A stretch of 64,000 nucleotides of DNA from Trichocoleus sp. (GTDB lineage: Bacteria; Cyanobacteriota; Cyanobacteriia; Elainellales; Elainellaceae): contig DATNQD010000063.1 in the NCBI GenBank assembly GCA_036702865.1, positions 124,001 to 188,000 on the forward strand, in the 5' to 3' direction. The position numbers were made by a program, and so were the translations under genes. The stretch's first letter is position 1. Each line of letters begins with the position of its first letter. Below, one piece after another: positions 17,064 to 25,715 of this stretch. The notes beneath the pieces were generated by a model, which was not told the DNA's origin, ran no database searches, and saw only the letters and a program-made list of their open reading frames with translations.

Positions 17064-18236
17064 CTAAGCCTTGTTTTTGATCTGCTCGTAAGCCTGAATC
17101 ATCTGCTGGGCGATCGAGTCCCAGTTATAGTGTGTCTGGGCATAAGTTTGGGCGTTGGTGCCGCGTTGCTGTCTGGCTTCATTGTCTTGGAGAGCAATTC
17201 GGAGTTTTTGGGTCAGGTCTTCAATTTGGCAGGAGCAGACCCAGCCAGATTGCGATTGAGCGATGTCTTGCCAAATATGTACCTGATCGGAGATAACGAC
17301 GGGGACACCTGCTGCCATGGCTTCCGCGACAGCGATACCGAAATTTTCGTAGTAAGAGGGCAGGACAAATAAATCTGCCGATCGCAGCAGTCGGAGTTTA
17401 GCGTCACCTGAGACAAATCCGGTAATGGTCGTCTGCTGTCCTAGCGGAGAGTTTTGGATGCGATGACGGATCGATCGCTCATAGTCTGAGTCTTGCGGAT
17501 TCGAGCCTGCCAACACAAATCGAAACGATCGTCCTTCTGCGGACAACCGCTCTAGCGCCGGAATCAGCAAATCTAACCCTTTCTTGCGATCGATCCGAGA
17601 CATAAAGAGGATCAGGGGTGTCACAGACTCACAGATCAGGGTTCGGGGTGTGGTTGAGGCAGGTAGATTGACACCCAGCGGAATGACCAGATCACGAGTG
17701 ACCACACCGAATCGCTCAGAAACTTTGGCTTCCTGGTCGCTGGTGAAATGAACTGCCGTTGCGCCCGCCAAATTTGCTCGTTCCCACAAAGCCGCATAAA
17801 TCTGCTTTAAAGCCCGTTTTTTTCGGACGTCTACTGGATCGAGGGTTCCCAGAGGGCGCAGGATGTAAGGAAGCTGTTGCTGGCGAGCGATTGCTGCTGC
17901 TGCCGTACTAATCGGGGAGAACAGCGCATGGATGTGGGCAAGGTCAAACTCATGAGCGTGACGTGTGAGCCAACGCAGTAAGCGAATTGAAAACTTATAG
18001 CGCCGGAACGGGGCACAGCGGAAATAGCGGATTTGGTAGCCGTCTTGAGAAACTGGGCGATCGAGGGGTACGTCGAGGGGGGCTTGTCCAGTATCACCAT
18101 TGGAATTGGTTGTGAGAATGGTGACTTCTACACCTTTAGCGACGAGTGCTTTGGATAGCCCCAAGACCATTTGGCTTGGACCACCATAAACCAGGGAGAT
18201 GGAGGGAACGATTTGGAGGATGCGGAGGGAAGACAT
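17064..18236 (-). CDS. hpsP: Glycosyltransferase family 4, HpsP-like
   Basis: This is a GT-B fold transferase (GT4) of 390 aa that adds a sugar to a growing polysaccharide repeat unit on the cytoplasmic side. The N-terminal domain starts RILQIVPSISLVYGGPSQMV with the loop typical of GT4 acceptor binding. The C-terminal domain has MSRIDRKKGLDLLIPAL (donor phosphate binding) and VLPSYYENFGIAVAEAMAAG with the E-x7-E motif. It is the last of four co-directional genes ordered hpsL-N-O-P, an order I recall from hormogonium-polysaccharide loci of filamentous cyanobacteria; the symbol rests on that order plus family and was not checked by alignment. The spacer upstream is strongly pyrimidine-rich on the coding strand. 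Confidence 0.85.
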   Translation of the reverse strand: MSSLRILQIVPSISLVYGGPSQMVLGLSKALVAKGVEVTILTTNSNGDTGQAPLDVPLDRPVSQDGYQIRYFRCAPFRRYKFSIRLLRWLTRHAHEFDLAHIHALFSPISTAAAAIARQQQLPYILRPLGTLDPVDVRKKRALKQIYAALWERANLAGATAVHFTSDQEAKVSERFGVVTRDLVIPLGVNLPASTTPRTLICESVTPLILFMSRIDRKKGLDLLIPALERLSAEGRSFRFVLAGSNPQDSDYERSIRHRIQNSPLGQQTTITGFVSGDAKLRLLRSADLFVLPSYYENFGIAVAEAMAAGVPVVISDQVHIWQDIAQSQSGWVCSCQIEDLTQKLRIALQDNEARQQRGTNAQTYAQTHYNWDSIAQQMIQAYEQIKNKA

Positions 18237-18343
18237 GGGAGGGATAAGAGATGAGTAATGAGGAAGATCTGAGAGGAGATGAAGTGATAGGAGGATGAAC
18301 TGGGAGAAGGAGCAGGTTGAAAAGAAGTTAATGCTTGGGAAGA

Positions 18344-19573
18344 TTAAGGGGCTAAAATCTGGCGATAAAATGCGAGTTGCTGTAGCGCTAAAGCCTGGTT
18401 AGTGTAGTGCGAAATAACCCGTTCATATCCTCGTTTGCCGATCGCCTCAGCGAAGCTTTTATCTGTTATTAACTGAAGCAATCGATCGCGCAATTCCAGA
18501 GCATTTCCTTCTGAAAAAATCAGCCCTGCATCGCCAATAACATAGGGAATTTCACCTGAATCAGAGCCAATTACCGGAACTTGACAAGCCATTGCCTCAA
18601 TCAAAACGTGCCCAAATTGCTCTTTCCAACCAACAGAAGTTAACGTTTTGAATTCTGTGGAAGTTTCAGAAGGTAAGACGAGCGCATTCATTAAGTTGAG
18701 ATAGCGAGGCACATCTGCATGGGGGACACTTTCAATCCAGATGAGGCGATCGGCAACGCCAGCAGCTTGCGCCTTTTCTTGCAGAGTTTGCTGCAAAGTT
18801 CCTCGACCTAATAACAGCCATTTCCAAGGATATTCACGCGGAATTTTGGTCAGCGCATCGCAAAGCGTCAGTAAGCCTTTCTCCGGCACAAACCGACCCA
18901 CAAAACCCACCACAAACTCATGAGCTTGAATGCCAAGCTGGGTGGCGAGTTCTGGCTGAAGTTTTGGGCAAAACCTTGTTTCATCAACGCCTAACTGAGG
19001 CATGACCTGCACTGCACCGCGATAGCCATGCTGCTGCAAAATTTCTGCTCCGTCTTGATTTCCGGCAATAAGCCCGTGGGTGTGGCGCAGATTGTATGCC
19101 TCTAGCCAGGACACTGGAAACTTGACTGAATAGGGCAAATTCCACCAGGTAAAAAACAGATTTTTAGCGTTGATTCCCAACAGTCGATTGAGCGTAATCA
19201 GTTCTGCATAAGCCAGTGCTTTTGACCCCTGCTCAACCTGAATAATATGAGGACGAAACTGCCGCAATAGAGCAATGAGATCGGTTCCGAAGCAAAGTAG
19301 CCCTTGATTGTTCTGGCTGGAATTTGACAGCGGCACGACTCGAAATGAACCATCCTGCCAGGGTTGAGATTCGATTGTCTGGTTTTGCACGCCGCCGGGT
19401 CGCCACCGTTTTGGCACTACGACGACCACCTCAATTCCCGGTTCTAATTTTGCTAAGGTTCGCAATTTCTCACAGTTCAACTTCACGATGTAAGTGTGGC
19501 TGACAACGAGAATTCGCAACGGTTGAGTGCCTTGTTTTGCGGAGACGATCGGGGGTTCAGTCAGCTGAGTCAT
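18344..19573 (-). CDS. hpsO: Glycosyltransferase family 4, HpsO-like
   Basis: This 409-aa GT4 enzyme starts its catalytic part at RILVVSHTYIVKLNCEKLR, a pattern characteristic of one cyanobacterial GT4 subgroup. The C-terminal domain holds VGFVGRFVPEKGLLTLCDAL and, near the E-x7-E position, FGHVLIEAMACQVPVIGSDSGE, followed by RVISHYTNQALA. It is cytoplasmic or membrane-peripheral and would act on a lipid-linked intermediate. It lies between HpsN-like and HpsP-like genes, 59 bp and 107 bp away, which supports an operon. The first about 18 residues are not conserved in type and a later start is possible, but ATG 19573 is the only ATG before the catalytic strand. Confidence 0.85.
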   Translation of the reverse strand: MTQLTEPPIVSAKQGTQPLRILVVSHTYIVKLNCEKLRTLAKLEPGIEVVVVVPKRWRPGGVQNQTIESQPWQDGSFRVVPLSNSSQNNQGLLCFGTDLIALLRQFRPHIIQVEQGSKALAYAELITLNRLLGINAKNLFFTWWNLPYSVKFPVSWLEAYNLRHTHGLIAGNQDGAEILQQHGYRGAVQVMPQLGVDETRFCPKLQPELATQLGIQAHEFVVGFVGRFVPEKGLLTLCDALTKIPREYPWKWLLLGRGTLQQTLQEKAQAAGVADRLIWIESVPHADVPRYLNLMNALVLPSETSTEFKTLTSVGWKEQFGHVLIEAMACQVPVIGSDSGEIPYVIGDAGLIFSEGNALELRDRLLQLITDKSFAEAIGKRGYERVISHYTNQALALQQLAFYRQILAP

Positions 19574-19632
19574 AGGAGGATGAGGAAATAATTGGAAGTT
19601 GCAAAATTTAGACTTGCTTAAAACGGCTGGCG

Positions 19633-20658
19633 TTAAAGGGAATTTGTCGGGTGGGCATCAGGTCTGCCCAGGTTAATCAACTCATCCTTTTTCGATCGCC
19701 CTAGCTCATCCTGACGGCTGTAAATCTGACCGTTATCCCAGAGTGATTTGATTTGTGTACCGATCGCATTTAGCAGCCCGATCACAAAAAACACTCCGCG
19801 AGTCAAAATCTTGATGGGCGATCCGCTTTTATAGCAGGGCGGATGACCCAAAACGTGGCAGTCGAAGAGTTTGGCGGCAAGGCGAATTTGTTGCCAGAGC
19901 GTCAGGTTTTTCAACGCCAGCAAAAAGTGATTGTGATAAAAGGTGATTTGATATTGGAGCGATCGGGTGCTGATGTCGTGGCAGCCTCCCGTTTCTTCGC
20001 CCAGATGAACCAAATGCGCTTCTGGGTCATACCAAATCTGCCAGCCCGTTTTGCGAATTCGCAGACAAAAATCTGATTCTTCTCGTACCGCACTGCCGCG
20101 AAACCGCTCATCAAACCAGATGCCATAGCGGGTAAAGACCTCCCGCCGAAAGGACATATTGCAGCCTCGTGCCGTTAATACCTGCTGCGGTTTGGTTGTA
20201 TGAACCAGATCAATGTGATACCAGGCAATCGCCGGATCCATCGCCTCTGGCGGCAAATACTCGATCGCCAAGCCCGGAATCGCATCGGCTAACTTCATTC
20301 GATCGAACACTCGACCCGCAACTGCTCCCACCGTCGATCGCGCATAGTTCTGCGCATGAGCCGCCAAATATCCCGGAGGCAACAGCACATCGTCATCCAG
20401 AAACAGCACAACCTCCCCGATCGCTCGCCGCACTCCATAATTTCGTGCTCCTGGCAAACTCGCCCAAGCCACGCGAAACCAGCGAATCTTGCCTGCACTT
20501 GCCATTGCCTGCAAATACTGTTCTGTTTCCGGCTCATGCTGCTGTGTCTGGTCGATAATCAGCACTTCAAATGAGGGATAGTCTTGCTGAAGCACTGAGG
20601 CGATCGAGTCACACAAAATGCGTTCACGTCCGTAAGTGGGGATGATGAGAGAGAGCAT
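19633..20658 (-). CDS. hpsN: Glycosyltransferase family 2, HpsN-like
   Basis: This GT-A inverting glycosyltransferase is 341 aa from ATG 20658; a TTG nine codons upstream is less likely. The N-terminal LSLIIPTYGRERILCDSIASVL binds the nucleotide sugar, VLFLDDDVLLPPGYLAAH carries the DxD metal site, and RGCNMSFRREVF and FRGSAVREESDFCLRIRKTGW supply the acceptor region and the ED catalytic-base motif. A moderately hydrophobic segment near 265-305 could associate with membrane. It follows the HpsL-like gene by 105 bp; that spacer contains a run of nine consecutive C (coding strand), a possible slippage site. Its role is addition of a sugar to the polysaccharide repeat unit; the sugar is unknown. 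Confidence 0.87.
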   Translation of the reverse strand: MLSLIIPTYGRERILCDSIASVLQQDYPSFEVLIIDQTQQHEPETEQYLQAMASAGKIRWFRVAWASLPGARNYGVRRAIGEVVLFLDDDVLLPPGYLAAHAQNYARSTVGAVAGRVFDRMKLADAIPGLAIEYLPPEAMDPAIAWYHIDLVHTTKPQQVLTARGCNMSFRREVFTRYGIWFDERFRGSAVREESDFCLRIRKTGWQIWYDPEAHLVHLGEETGGCHDISTRSLQYQITFYHNHFLLALKNLTLWQQIRLAAKLFDCHVLGHPPCYKSGSPIKILTRGVFFVIGLLNAIGTQIKSLWDNGQIYSRQDELGRSKKDELINLGRPDAHPTNSL

Positions 20659-20711
20659 GAGAGGGATGAGGGATAGAAAGGACAAAGGGGCGCGGGGAGA
20701 GGAGAAGAAAT

Positions 20712-20720
20712 GGGGGGGGG
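20712..20720. repeat. Homopolymeric G9/C9 tract
   Basis: Nine consecutive G on the plus strand (C on the hps coding strand) lie in the 105-bp hpsL-hpsN spacer, about 54 bp upstream of the hpsN start. The surrounding spacer is also nearly all purine on the plus strand. Confidence 0.9.
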
Positions 20721-20763
20721 TGAGAACGATTGCGATGGCTAATAATTGATTACCTGTGACTCA

Positions 20764-22440
20764 TTACCCAAACCCCGATCGCCTTACCTGCCTCTGTTTC
20801 TTGCGCTTCCGCTTGTCTTTTCCTTGCAGTTCTGGGAGTTCTTCAGGTTCGAGTTTGGCAAGTTTTTCGAGTTCGGGAAGCTTTAAGACGACTCCAGCAA
20901 AAAACCAGTAGTAGACGGCAACTGGGTCAACGTCGAGGGGATAGTAGTAGGTGTTGTAGCTCATGCAGAGAATGAACAGCCAGAGGGCAGCCCCATAGCC
21001 GCGCAGCGTTCGATCGCGCATAGAGCGGTAGGCTTTGAAGGTGAGATAGGTCAATACGGTAGCCATGCCCAGAAAGGCGAGTGCGCCAAGAGGACCGATT
21101 TCGTAGATCAGCTTGGGGTAGTAGGTTTCAACGAGTTCGGTTTCGCCCAAGGCACGGGCAGAGTTAGTGGCGCGTCCTAAGCCATGCCCAAGCGGGGTAT
21201 TGCCTTTCGTTGCCCATCGCAGCTGATCGAGAATGAAAGCATAGGGAGGGGAGGCATTCCAGCGAGAAACAAAGCTGTTGATTCGTTCTTGGACAGTGGC
21301 AGGGTTTTTGAGTGCGGCAATTGTGAGCGTGATGCCTAATCCCACCGCAACGGGGATAAATCGCTTAAAGTTGACGATTTGCCCGGTGAAAACCAGCAGC
21401 GTCGCAATGACGATCGGCACTAAGGCAAGTGCAATCCGCTGTCCGCAAATCACCGCCGTGATGAAGACCATCCCCAGCCCCACTAAGCCGACAACTCGCC
21501 AGCGAAATTTGGGATCGTTGAAGGCAGTCGGGAAGATGAGAAAGCTATTGGAAATCAGAAACCAGCCCCATTGCCAGGGAGCGACAAAGGTTCCGGGGAG
21601 ACGAATTACACCCTGCTGAGGACTGTATAACAGTGCACCCCCAACAAAACAGCGGGCTTCCAGCGAGGCTTTAAACAAGTCGCTGCCTTCCTCAAAGCGG
21701 GTTCCAACACATCTTCCAGTTAAGAGCATGAGATATTGGATGAATCCCAGGGCGCAGCAGACGATCGCCAAAACTGCCATCAGGCGCATCAACAGCAGCA
21801 AGTCTTTCTTTTTTCGCAGCAGATAATAGGCGCAAACGAGCAGCGGGGCATAGCCAATCAGCACCTTCAGCCCCAGAATGCCCATCGCGATCGGTTTTTC
21901 TCCTGCTTTACCAAAAATCTGCTGGTAGCCATTTACAAAGAGGATGGTCATGATGCAGAAGCCAAGCAAAATCCCCATTGCTGGCATTAGTTTTTTGGGG
22001 ATCAGCAGCGGTAGCCGTTCTCGCTTGCAGTACTGCACAATCCCGAATAGCCCCGGCAAATACAGCCCATCCTTCGCCAATTGCAGCAGCGGGCTGTTGC
22101 CGATCGCATAAGTGACAGTGCCGCCAAACGGCAGATAAATGATGAATGCCCAGAGCGCCAGTTGCGGATACTTAAAGGCAAACGCCAGAATCAAAACTCC
22201 TAGAATTGCCGCTGCTGCAATTTTGATACCGCCAACGATCGCGAGCGGCGTGCCCACCAGCACCGCAAAGAAGACCGAAAACACCGTAAAGTTAGTAATC
22301 TCTTTGCGAATTCGTGCTGCTTTTCGCTTCTGAGCTAACCGCTCCTTTAGACTGGGAGCAGACCGACTCTCTGCTGGCTTACTATCAACCGGAGCAGGAG
22401 AGCTTGGCGATCGAGAGCTTTGCCGAGACTTCAGCACCAT
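20764..22440 (-). CDS. hpsL: O-antigen-ligase/polymerase-like membrane protein, HpsL-like
   Basis: The 558-aa protein has a basic, low-complexity cytoplasmic N-terminus (about 1-45), around ten to twelve hydrophobic helices from residue 50 to 510, and a Lys/Arg-rich tail. The layout fits the O-antigen ligase/Wzy superfamily (PF04932), with a large loop near 385-435 containing GHGLGRATNSARALGETELVETYYPKL (split by helices), the region that holds catalytic Arg/His in relatives. HpsL is named in filamentous cyanobacteria as part of the machinery for the motility-associated hormogonium polysaccharide. Being first in a run with GT2, GT4 and GT4 genes supports this call. It would polymerise or transfer repeat units at the periplasmic face. 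Confidence 0.85.
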   Translation of the reverse strand: MVLKSRQSSRSPSSPAPVDSKPAESRSAPSLKERLAQKRKAARIRKEITNFTVFSVFFAVLVGTPLAIVGGIKIAAAAILGVLILAFAFKYPQLALWAFIIYLPFGGTVTYAIGNSPLLQLAKDGLYLPGLFGIVQYCKRERLPLLIPKKLMPAMGILLGFCIMTILFVNGYQQIFGKAGEKPIAMGILGLKVLIGYAPLLVCAYYLLRKKKDLLLLMRLMAVLAIVCCALGFIQYLMLLTGRCVGTRFEEGSDLFKASLEARCFVGGALLYSPQQGVIRLPGTFVAPWQWGWFLISNSFLIFPTAFNDPKFRWRVVGLVGLGMVFITAVICGQRIALALVPIVIATLLVFTGQIVNFKRFIPVAVGLGITLTIAALKNPATVQERINSFVSRWNASPPYAFILDQLRWATKGNTPLGHGLGRATNSARALGETELVETYYPKLIYEIGPLGALAFLGMATVLTYLTFKAYRSMRDRTLRGYGAALWLFILCMSYNTYYYPLDVDPVAVYYWFFAGVVLKLPELEKLAKLEPEELPELQGKDKRKRKKQRQVRRSGFG

Positions 22441-22599
22441 CTGATTTCAACCGCGCAATACAGCTTTAGTTATTCCCTGTTTGACTGGAGAAGTAACTGG
22501 GAGTGGGGGATGGGTCATTGCAAAAGTGCTCACAACCCTTGTTCGTCTTAACGCGGCTCCCCTTCTCTGTCTCTTTTCCACTCCTCATCCTGTTGCTTT

Positions 22600-22824
22600 A
22601 TGGGTCGTTCTCGCTCAAAGTCTGACTTGCCGACTAAAGTTTGTCCCGTTTGTGATCGTCCGTTTACCTGGCGAAAGAAGTGGGCAGACTGTTGGGATGA
22701 AGTGAAATATTGCTCGGAGCGGTGTCGGCGGCGACGTTCGGGTACAAAGTCTGTTGAGGATGAACCAGAGTAGCTATTTGCCGCTAGGATTGACGATCGG
22801 GCTGGGTCGATCGGACTCGGGCTG
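22600..22824 (+). CDS. DUF2256 small zinc-finger-like protein
   Basis: This 74-aa protein carries the DUF2256 signature: [16 protein letters not shown] near residues 13-28 and [15 protein letters not shown] near 32-46. Four of its five Cys are paired as CxxC and CxxxC, so zinc binding is likely (inference). Family members usually end soon after the Arg run at 50-60 aa; here about 28 unrelated residues follow ([10 protein letters not shown] onward), which suggests either a real extension or loss of the original stop. The ATG at 22600 opens [13 protein letters not shown], a typical basic start. The function of DUF2256 proteins is unknown. It is divergent from hpsL. Confidence 0.85.
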
Positions 22825-22956
22825 AAAATCACCTCACAATTGTCAAGCTGGCTACAGTCTGAGCGATCCGCGTTCAGCGTCAATGGTGAGAGGCAAAAGA
22901 TTTAGGGGTGAAGGGCATTGCCTCTCGTATATTTCATCAATTAAGGTTCCTCAACT

Positions 22957-23913
22957 ATGGCAACGGGTGACGTTCAACCCAAATTGATTATTCATGGCGG
23001 TGCTGGCAGTTCGCTGAAAGGCGAAAAGGGGGCTGAGGTCGTCCGCCAGTCTCTCTATAAAGTCATTGAGACGGTCTATGACAAACTGCTGTCAGGACTC
23101 GATGCGCGATCGGCAGTGATTTTGGGTTGCCAGCTGTTAGAGGACGATCCCCGGTTTAATGCAGGGACAGGTTCCGTATTGCAGTCGGATGGGCAAATCC
23201 GCATGAGTGCTTCTTTAATGGATGGAGACAAGCAGCGTTTTAGCGGCATCATTAACGTCTCGCGGGTACGAAACCCCATTCAGCTGGCTCAATTCCTGCA
23301 AGATGGAGACGATCGCGTTCTTTCTGACTACGGCTCAATGGAACTGCTGCGCGAACTGCAAATGCCGACCTATGACCCATTAACTAAACTGCGCCTGGAA
23401 GAATGGATTTTGGAGCGCGAAAGCAACTTCGATCGCTCGATGGCGGGTGTGGTGGCAGAACGAGAACTCGTTTCAGAAGCGGGACGAGGCACGATCGGGG
23501 TTGTGGTGCTGGACAACCAGGGGCGATTGGCTGCCGGAACATCAACAGGTGGAAAAGGCTTTGAGCGAATTGGGCGAGTGAGTGACTCAGCGATGCCTGC
23601 CGGAAACTATGCCACTGCTGAGGCTGCTGTGAGCTGTACGGGCATTGGGGAAGACATTATCGAAGAGTGTCTGGCTGCTCGAATTGTGGTTCGGGTCACA
23701 GATGGGGTATCGATCGCCACTGCCTTCGATCGCTCCTTTCAAGAAGCAGCCCAGCGTCAGCGTGATTTAGGCGCAATTGGCATTGCCGCAAGCGGGACGA
23801 TCGCCTGGGGCAAGACGAGCGAGGTGCTACTGGCTGCCTACCATGATGGAGTAACCATAGGCGACACGCTGGAGATGGGAAAGGAGACAGGAACTGCGTC
23901 ACGCTCCGCATAG
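22957..23913 (+). CDS. Isoaspartyl peptidase/L-asparaginase (Ntn hydrolase, T2 family)
   Basis: This is a plant-type asparaginase: a 318-aa precursor that cleaves itself to expose a threonine nucleophile and then hydrolyses beta-aspartyl dipeptides and L-asparagine, thereby clearing isoaspartate from protein turnover or cyanophycin dipeptide. Visible motifs are IIHGGAG (11-17), the NAGTGSVLQSDG loop (68-79), the cleavage site GRGTIGVVVLD with Thr179 as mature nucleophile, AAGTSTGGK, GRVSDSAMPAGNYA for substrate binding, and SCTGIGEDI. All key residues are present. Cyanobacterial enzymes of this type are thought to finish cyanophycin degradation, but cyanophycin genes are not in this window. 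Confidence 0.94.
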   Translation: MATGDVQPKLIIHGGAGSSLKGEKGAEVVRQSLYKVIETVYDKLLSGLDARSAVILGCQLLEDDPRFNAGTGSVLQSDGQIRMSASLMDGDKQRFSGIINVSRVRNPIQLAQFLQDGDDRVLSDYGSMELLRELQMPTYDPLTKLRLEEWILERESNFDRSMAGVVAERELVSEAGRGTIGVVVLDNQGRLAAGTSTGGKGFERIGRVSDSAMPAGNYATAEAAVSCTGIGEDIIEECLAARIVVRVTDGVSIATAFDRSFQEAAQRQRDLGAIGIAASGTIAWGKTSEVLLAAYHDGVTIGDTLEMGKETGTASRSA

Positions 23914-23940
23914 TTCGCTACTGGAATAATCAACAAATAA

Positions 23941-23970
23941 TCCACAAAAATGATCCACAAAAACGATCCA
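23941..23970. repeat. 13-bp tandem repeat, about 2.3 copies
   Basis: TCCACAAAAATGA (23941-23953) is followed directly by TCCACAAAAACGA (23954-23966) and a partial third copy TCCA. It lies between the asparaginase gene and the small membrane-protein gene, 26 bp before the latter's start. Confidence 0.85.
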
Positions 23971-23995
23971 GCGCATCAGAGAAATAGGAGCCATC

Positions 23996-24382
23996 ATGCG
24001 GATTTGGGCAGCTTGTGTTGTACTGTTTTTTGGAGTTGCAGAAGCTTACCAGTGGGTGCAGGGGTTGACGCTTCCCTTGCCACTGGTTGCGGTGACAGGT
24101 TTGCTCCTGGCGATCGTTTCTAACCTCGATCGAGATACCGGGGTGCTTCCTGCCGCCAATTCTGCTGCCACCAATTCAGTGACTGATGCAACTGCTATTT
24201 CGCCTGAGTCAGCGGTTCCTGTCATGCCGCCCAACCTGCGATCGGAATCTAGCCCTCGTCCAAATAGCCCTCAACTCCCCAACCTCAGCCCTCCTGCTCC
24301 CCCAATTTCATTTACGATCGACAAACCGACGCTTCTCTCTGCTGAGCCAGTGCATGAGCCAGCGCAGAATTCTCTCGACTGA
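23996..24382 (+). CDS. Small membrane protein with Pro/Ser-rich tail
   Basis: This unrecognised 128-aa protein has two closely spaced hydrophobic segments (about 3-17 and 27-41) that form a hairpin, followed by about 85 residues rich in Pro, Ser, Ala and Asn with little predicted order. The tail probably faces the cytoplasm, with DRDT just after the second helix. A start at ATG 23996 is supported by an ATAGGAG Shine-Dalgarno. A short hairpin anchor with a disordered tail is common among cyanobacterial proteins with no assigned role. It is 82 bp from the asparaginase gene and may share its transcript. Confidence 0.65.
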   Translation: MRIWAACVVLFFGVAEAYQWVQGLTLPLPLVAVTGLLLAIVSNLDRDTGVLPAANSAATNSVTDATAISPESAVPVMPPNLRSESSPRPNSPQLPNLSPPAPPISFTIDKPTLLSAEPVHEPAQNSLD

Positions 24383-24610
24383 TCATCAGGACAATTGCCC
24401 AGATTCCTGCTCTGTTGCAAAGGGACTGTTAGTTTCAACTAACCTGTAACTTGGTTTGCCAGGAATAGAAATTAGATAAACTGCAAGTCTTGTAGAATGA
24501 GCATCTTGCTTGCTTGCCCCACCCATTGATTTAATTCATGAGCCTAAGTCCTATTTTGCAGCCCACTGGGGTAGTTTGATGAGGTGTGGGGAACGCTACA
24601 GATCAGGATC

Positions 24611-24641
24611 TGAGGCATTTCTGAGGCATTCGTGAGGCATT
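24611..24641. repeat. 11-bp tandem repeat, three copies, upstream of gmd
   Basis: TGAGGCATT occurs at 24611, 24622 and 24633, an exact 11-bp period; a further TGAG appears at 24643. The last copy ends about 18 bp before the gmd ATG, so it is in the leader. The 276-bp spacer 24383-24658 holds no other feature I can support. Confidence 0.85.
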
Positions 24642-24658
24642 AGTGAGTTGACGCAGCT

Positions 24659-25606
24659 ATGAAAACAGCTTTAATTTGCGGCATTTCTGGACAGGATGGA
24701 GCTTATTTAGCCCAATTATTGTTAAGCAAGGGATATACGGTTTACGGCACTTCACGGGATGCCCAAATTTCCACCTTTCGCAATCTGGTACGGCTGGGAA
24801 TTCGCGATCGAGTCAAGACTTGCTCTATGGCACTGAATGATTTCCGCAGCGTGCTTCAGGTGATTCATAAGGTTCAACCGCAGGAAATTTATAACCTGGC
24901 AGGGCAAACCTCAGTTGGGCTATCGTTCGAGTTGCCAGTTGAAACAATGGAAAGCATTACACTCGGCACGCTCAATCTGCTGGAAGCGATCCGGTTTATT
25001 GGCTTGCCGATCAAGCTCTACAATGCTGGCTCCAGCGAGTGCTTTGGGGATACTGGTAATGCTGCTGCCGATGAAACGACTCCATTCCGTCCGCGCAGCC
25101 CTTATGCCGTGGCAAAATCAGCCGCATTCTGGCAAGTTGCAAATTATCGTGAGGCATACAATCTATTTGTTTGTTCTGGCATTCTGTTCAACCATGAATC
25201 TCCCTTGCGTCCAAAGCGATTTGTCACCCAAAAGATTGTGACAGAAGCTTGTGATATTGCCAGAGGACAAGATAAAAAGCTTTATCTGGGCAACATCTCA
25301 ATTCAGCGGGATTGGGGCTGGTCGCCGGAATATGTGGAGGCGATGTATTTGATGTTGCAGCAAGAACAGCCAGATGACTTTGTGATTGCCACAGGTGTAG
25401 CCAATGCCCTCGAAGAATTTGTCATTGAAGTCTTTGCCTACCTGGGGCTAGATTGGCGGGAACATGTCGAAGTCGATAAGAGCTTATACCGCCCAACGGA
25501 TATTGCTGTCAGCCGAGGCAACGCGACGAAAGCGAAGGAATGCTTAGGTTGGCAAGCAAAATACACAATGAAAGACATTGCTCAGATGATGGTAGATGCA
25601 GTTTGA
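24659..25606 (+). CDS. gmd: GDP-mannose 4,6-dehydratase
   Basis: Gmd converts GDP-D-mannose to GDP-4-keto-6-deoxymannose, precursor of GDP-fucose and GDP-rhamnose for surface polysaccharides. The 315-aa SDR-fold protein has the NADP-binding GISGQDGAYLAQLLL (8-22), TSRDAQ, EIYNLAGQTSVGLSF, the AGSSECFGD substrate loop, and the catalytic YAVAK Tyr/Lys pair, followed by LFNHESPLRPKRFVTQKI and RDWGWSPEYVEAM, all typical of the family. It is slightly shorter than classical Gmd (about 345-370), as in several cyanobacterial and phage forms. No fucose synthase (fcl) follows. It may feed the hps-like glycosyltransferases 2 kb upstream on the other strand. Confidence 0.92.
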   Translation: MKTALICGISGQDGAYLAQLLLSKGYTVYGTSRDAQISTFRNLVRLGIRDRVKTCSMALNDFRSVLQVIHKVQPQEIYNLAGQTSVGLSFELPVETMESITLGTLNLLEAIRFIGLPIKLYNAGSSECFGDTGNAAADETTPFRPRSPYAVAKSAAFWQVANYREAYNLFVCSGILFNHESPLRPKRFVTQKIVTEACDIARGQDKKLYLGNISIQRDWGWSPEYVEAMYLMLQQEQPDDFVIATGVANALEEFVIEVFAYLGLDWREHVEVDKSLYRPTDIAVSRGNATKAKECLGWQAKYTMKDIAQMMVDAV

Positions 25607-25715
25607 GGTCAAGGCAGGAATGGCTGAATCTCATCGTTCTAGACACTGTTCTGGACACTGATTTTGGTAAGGTGAAAAGAGATCGATTCCGTTTTGTGAA
25701 TCCTCTGCTGACAAA

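Noticed and set aside
22481-22705. 74-codon plus-strand frame overlapping the DUF2256 gene
   Set aside because: A different frame of the same region; only the DUF2256 frame has conserved Cys motifs.
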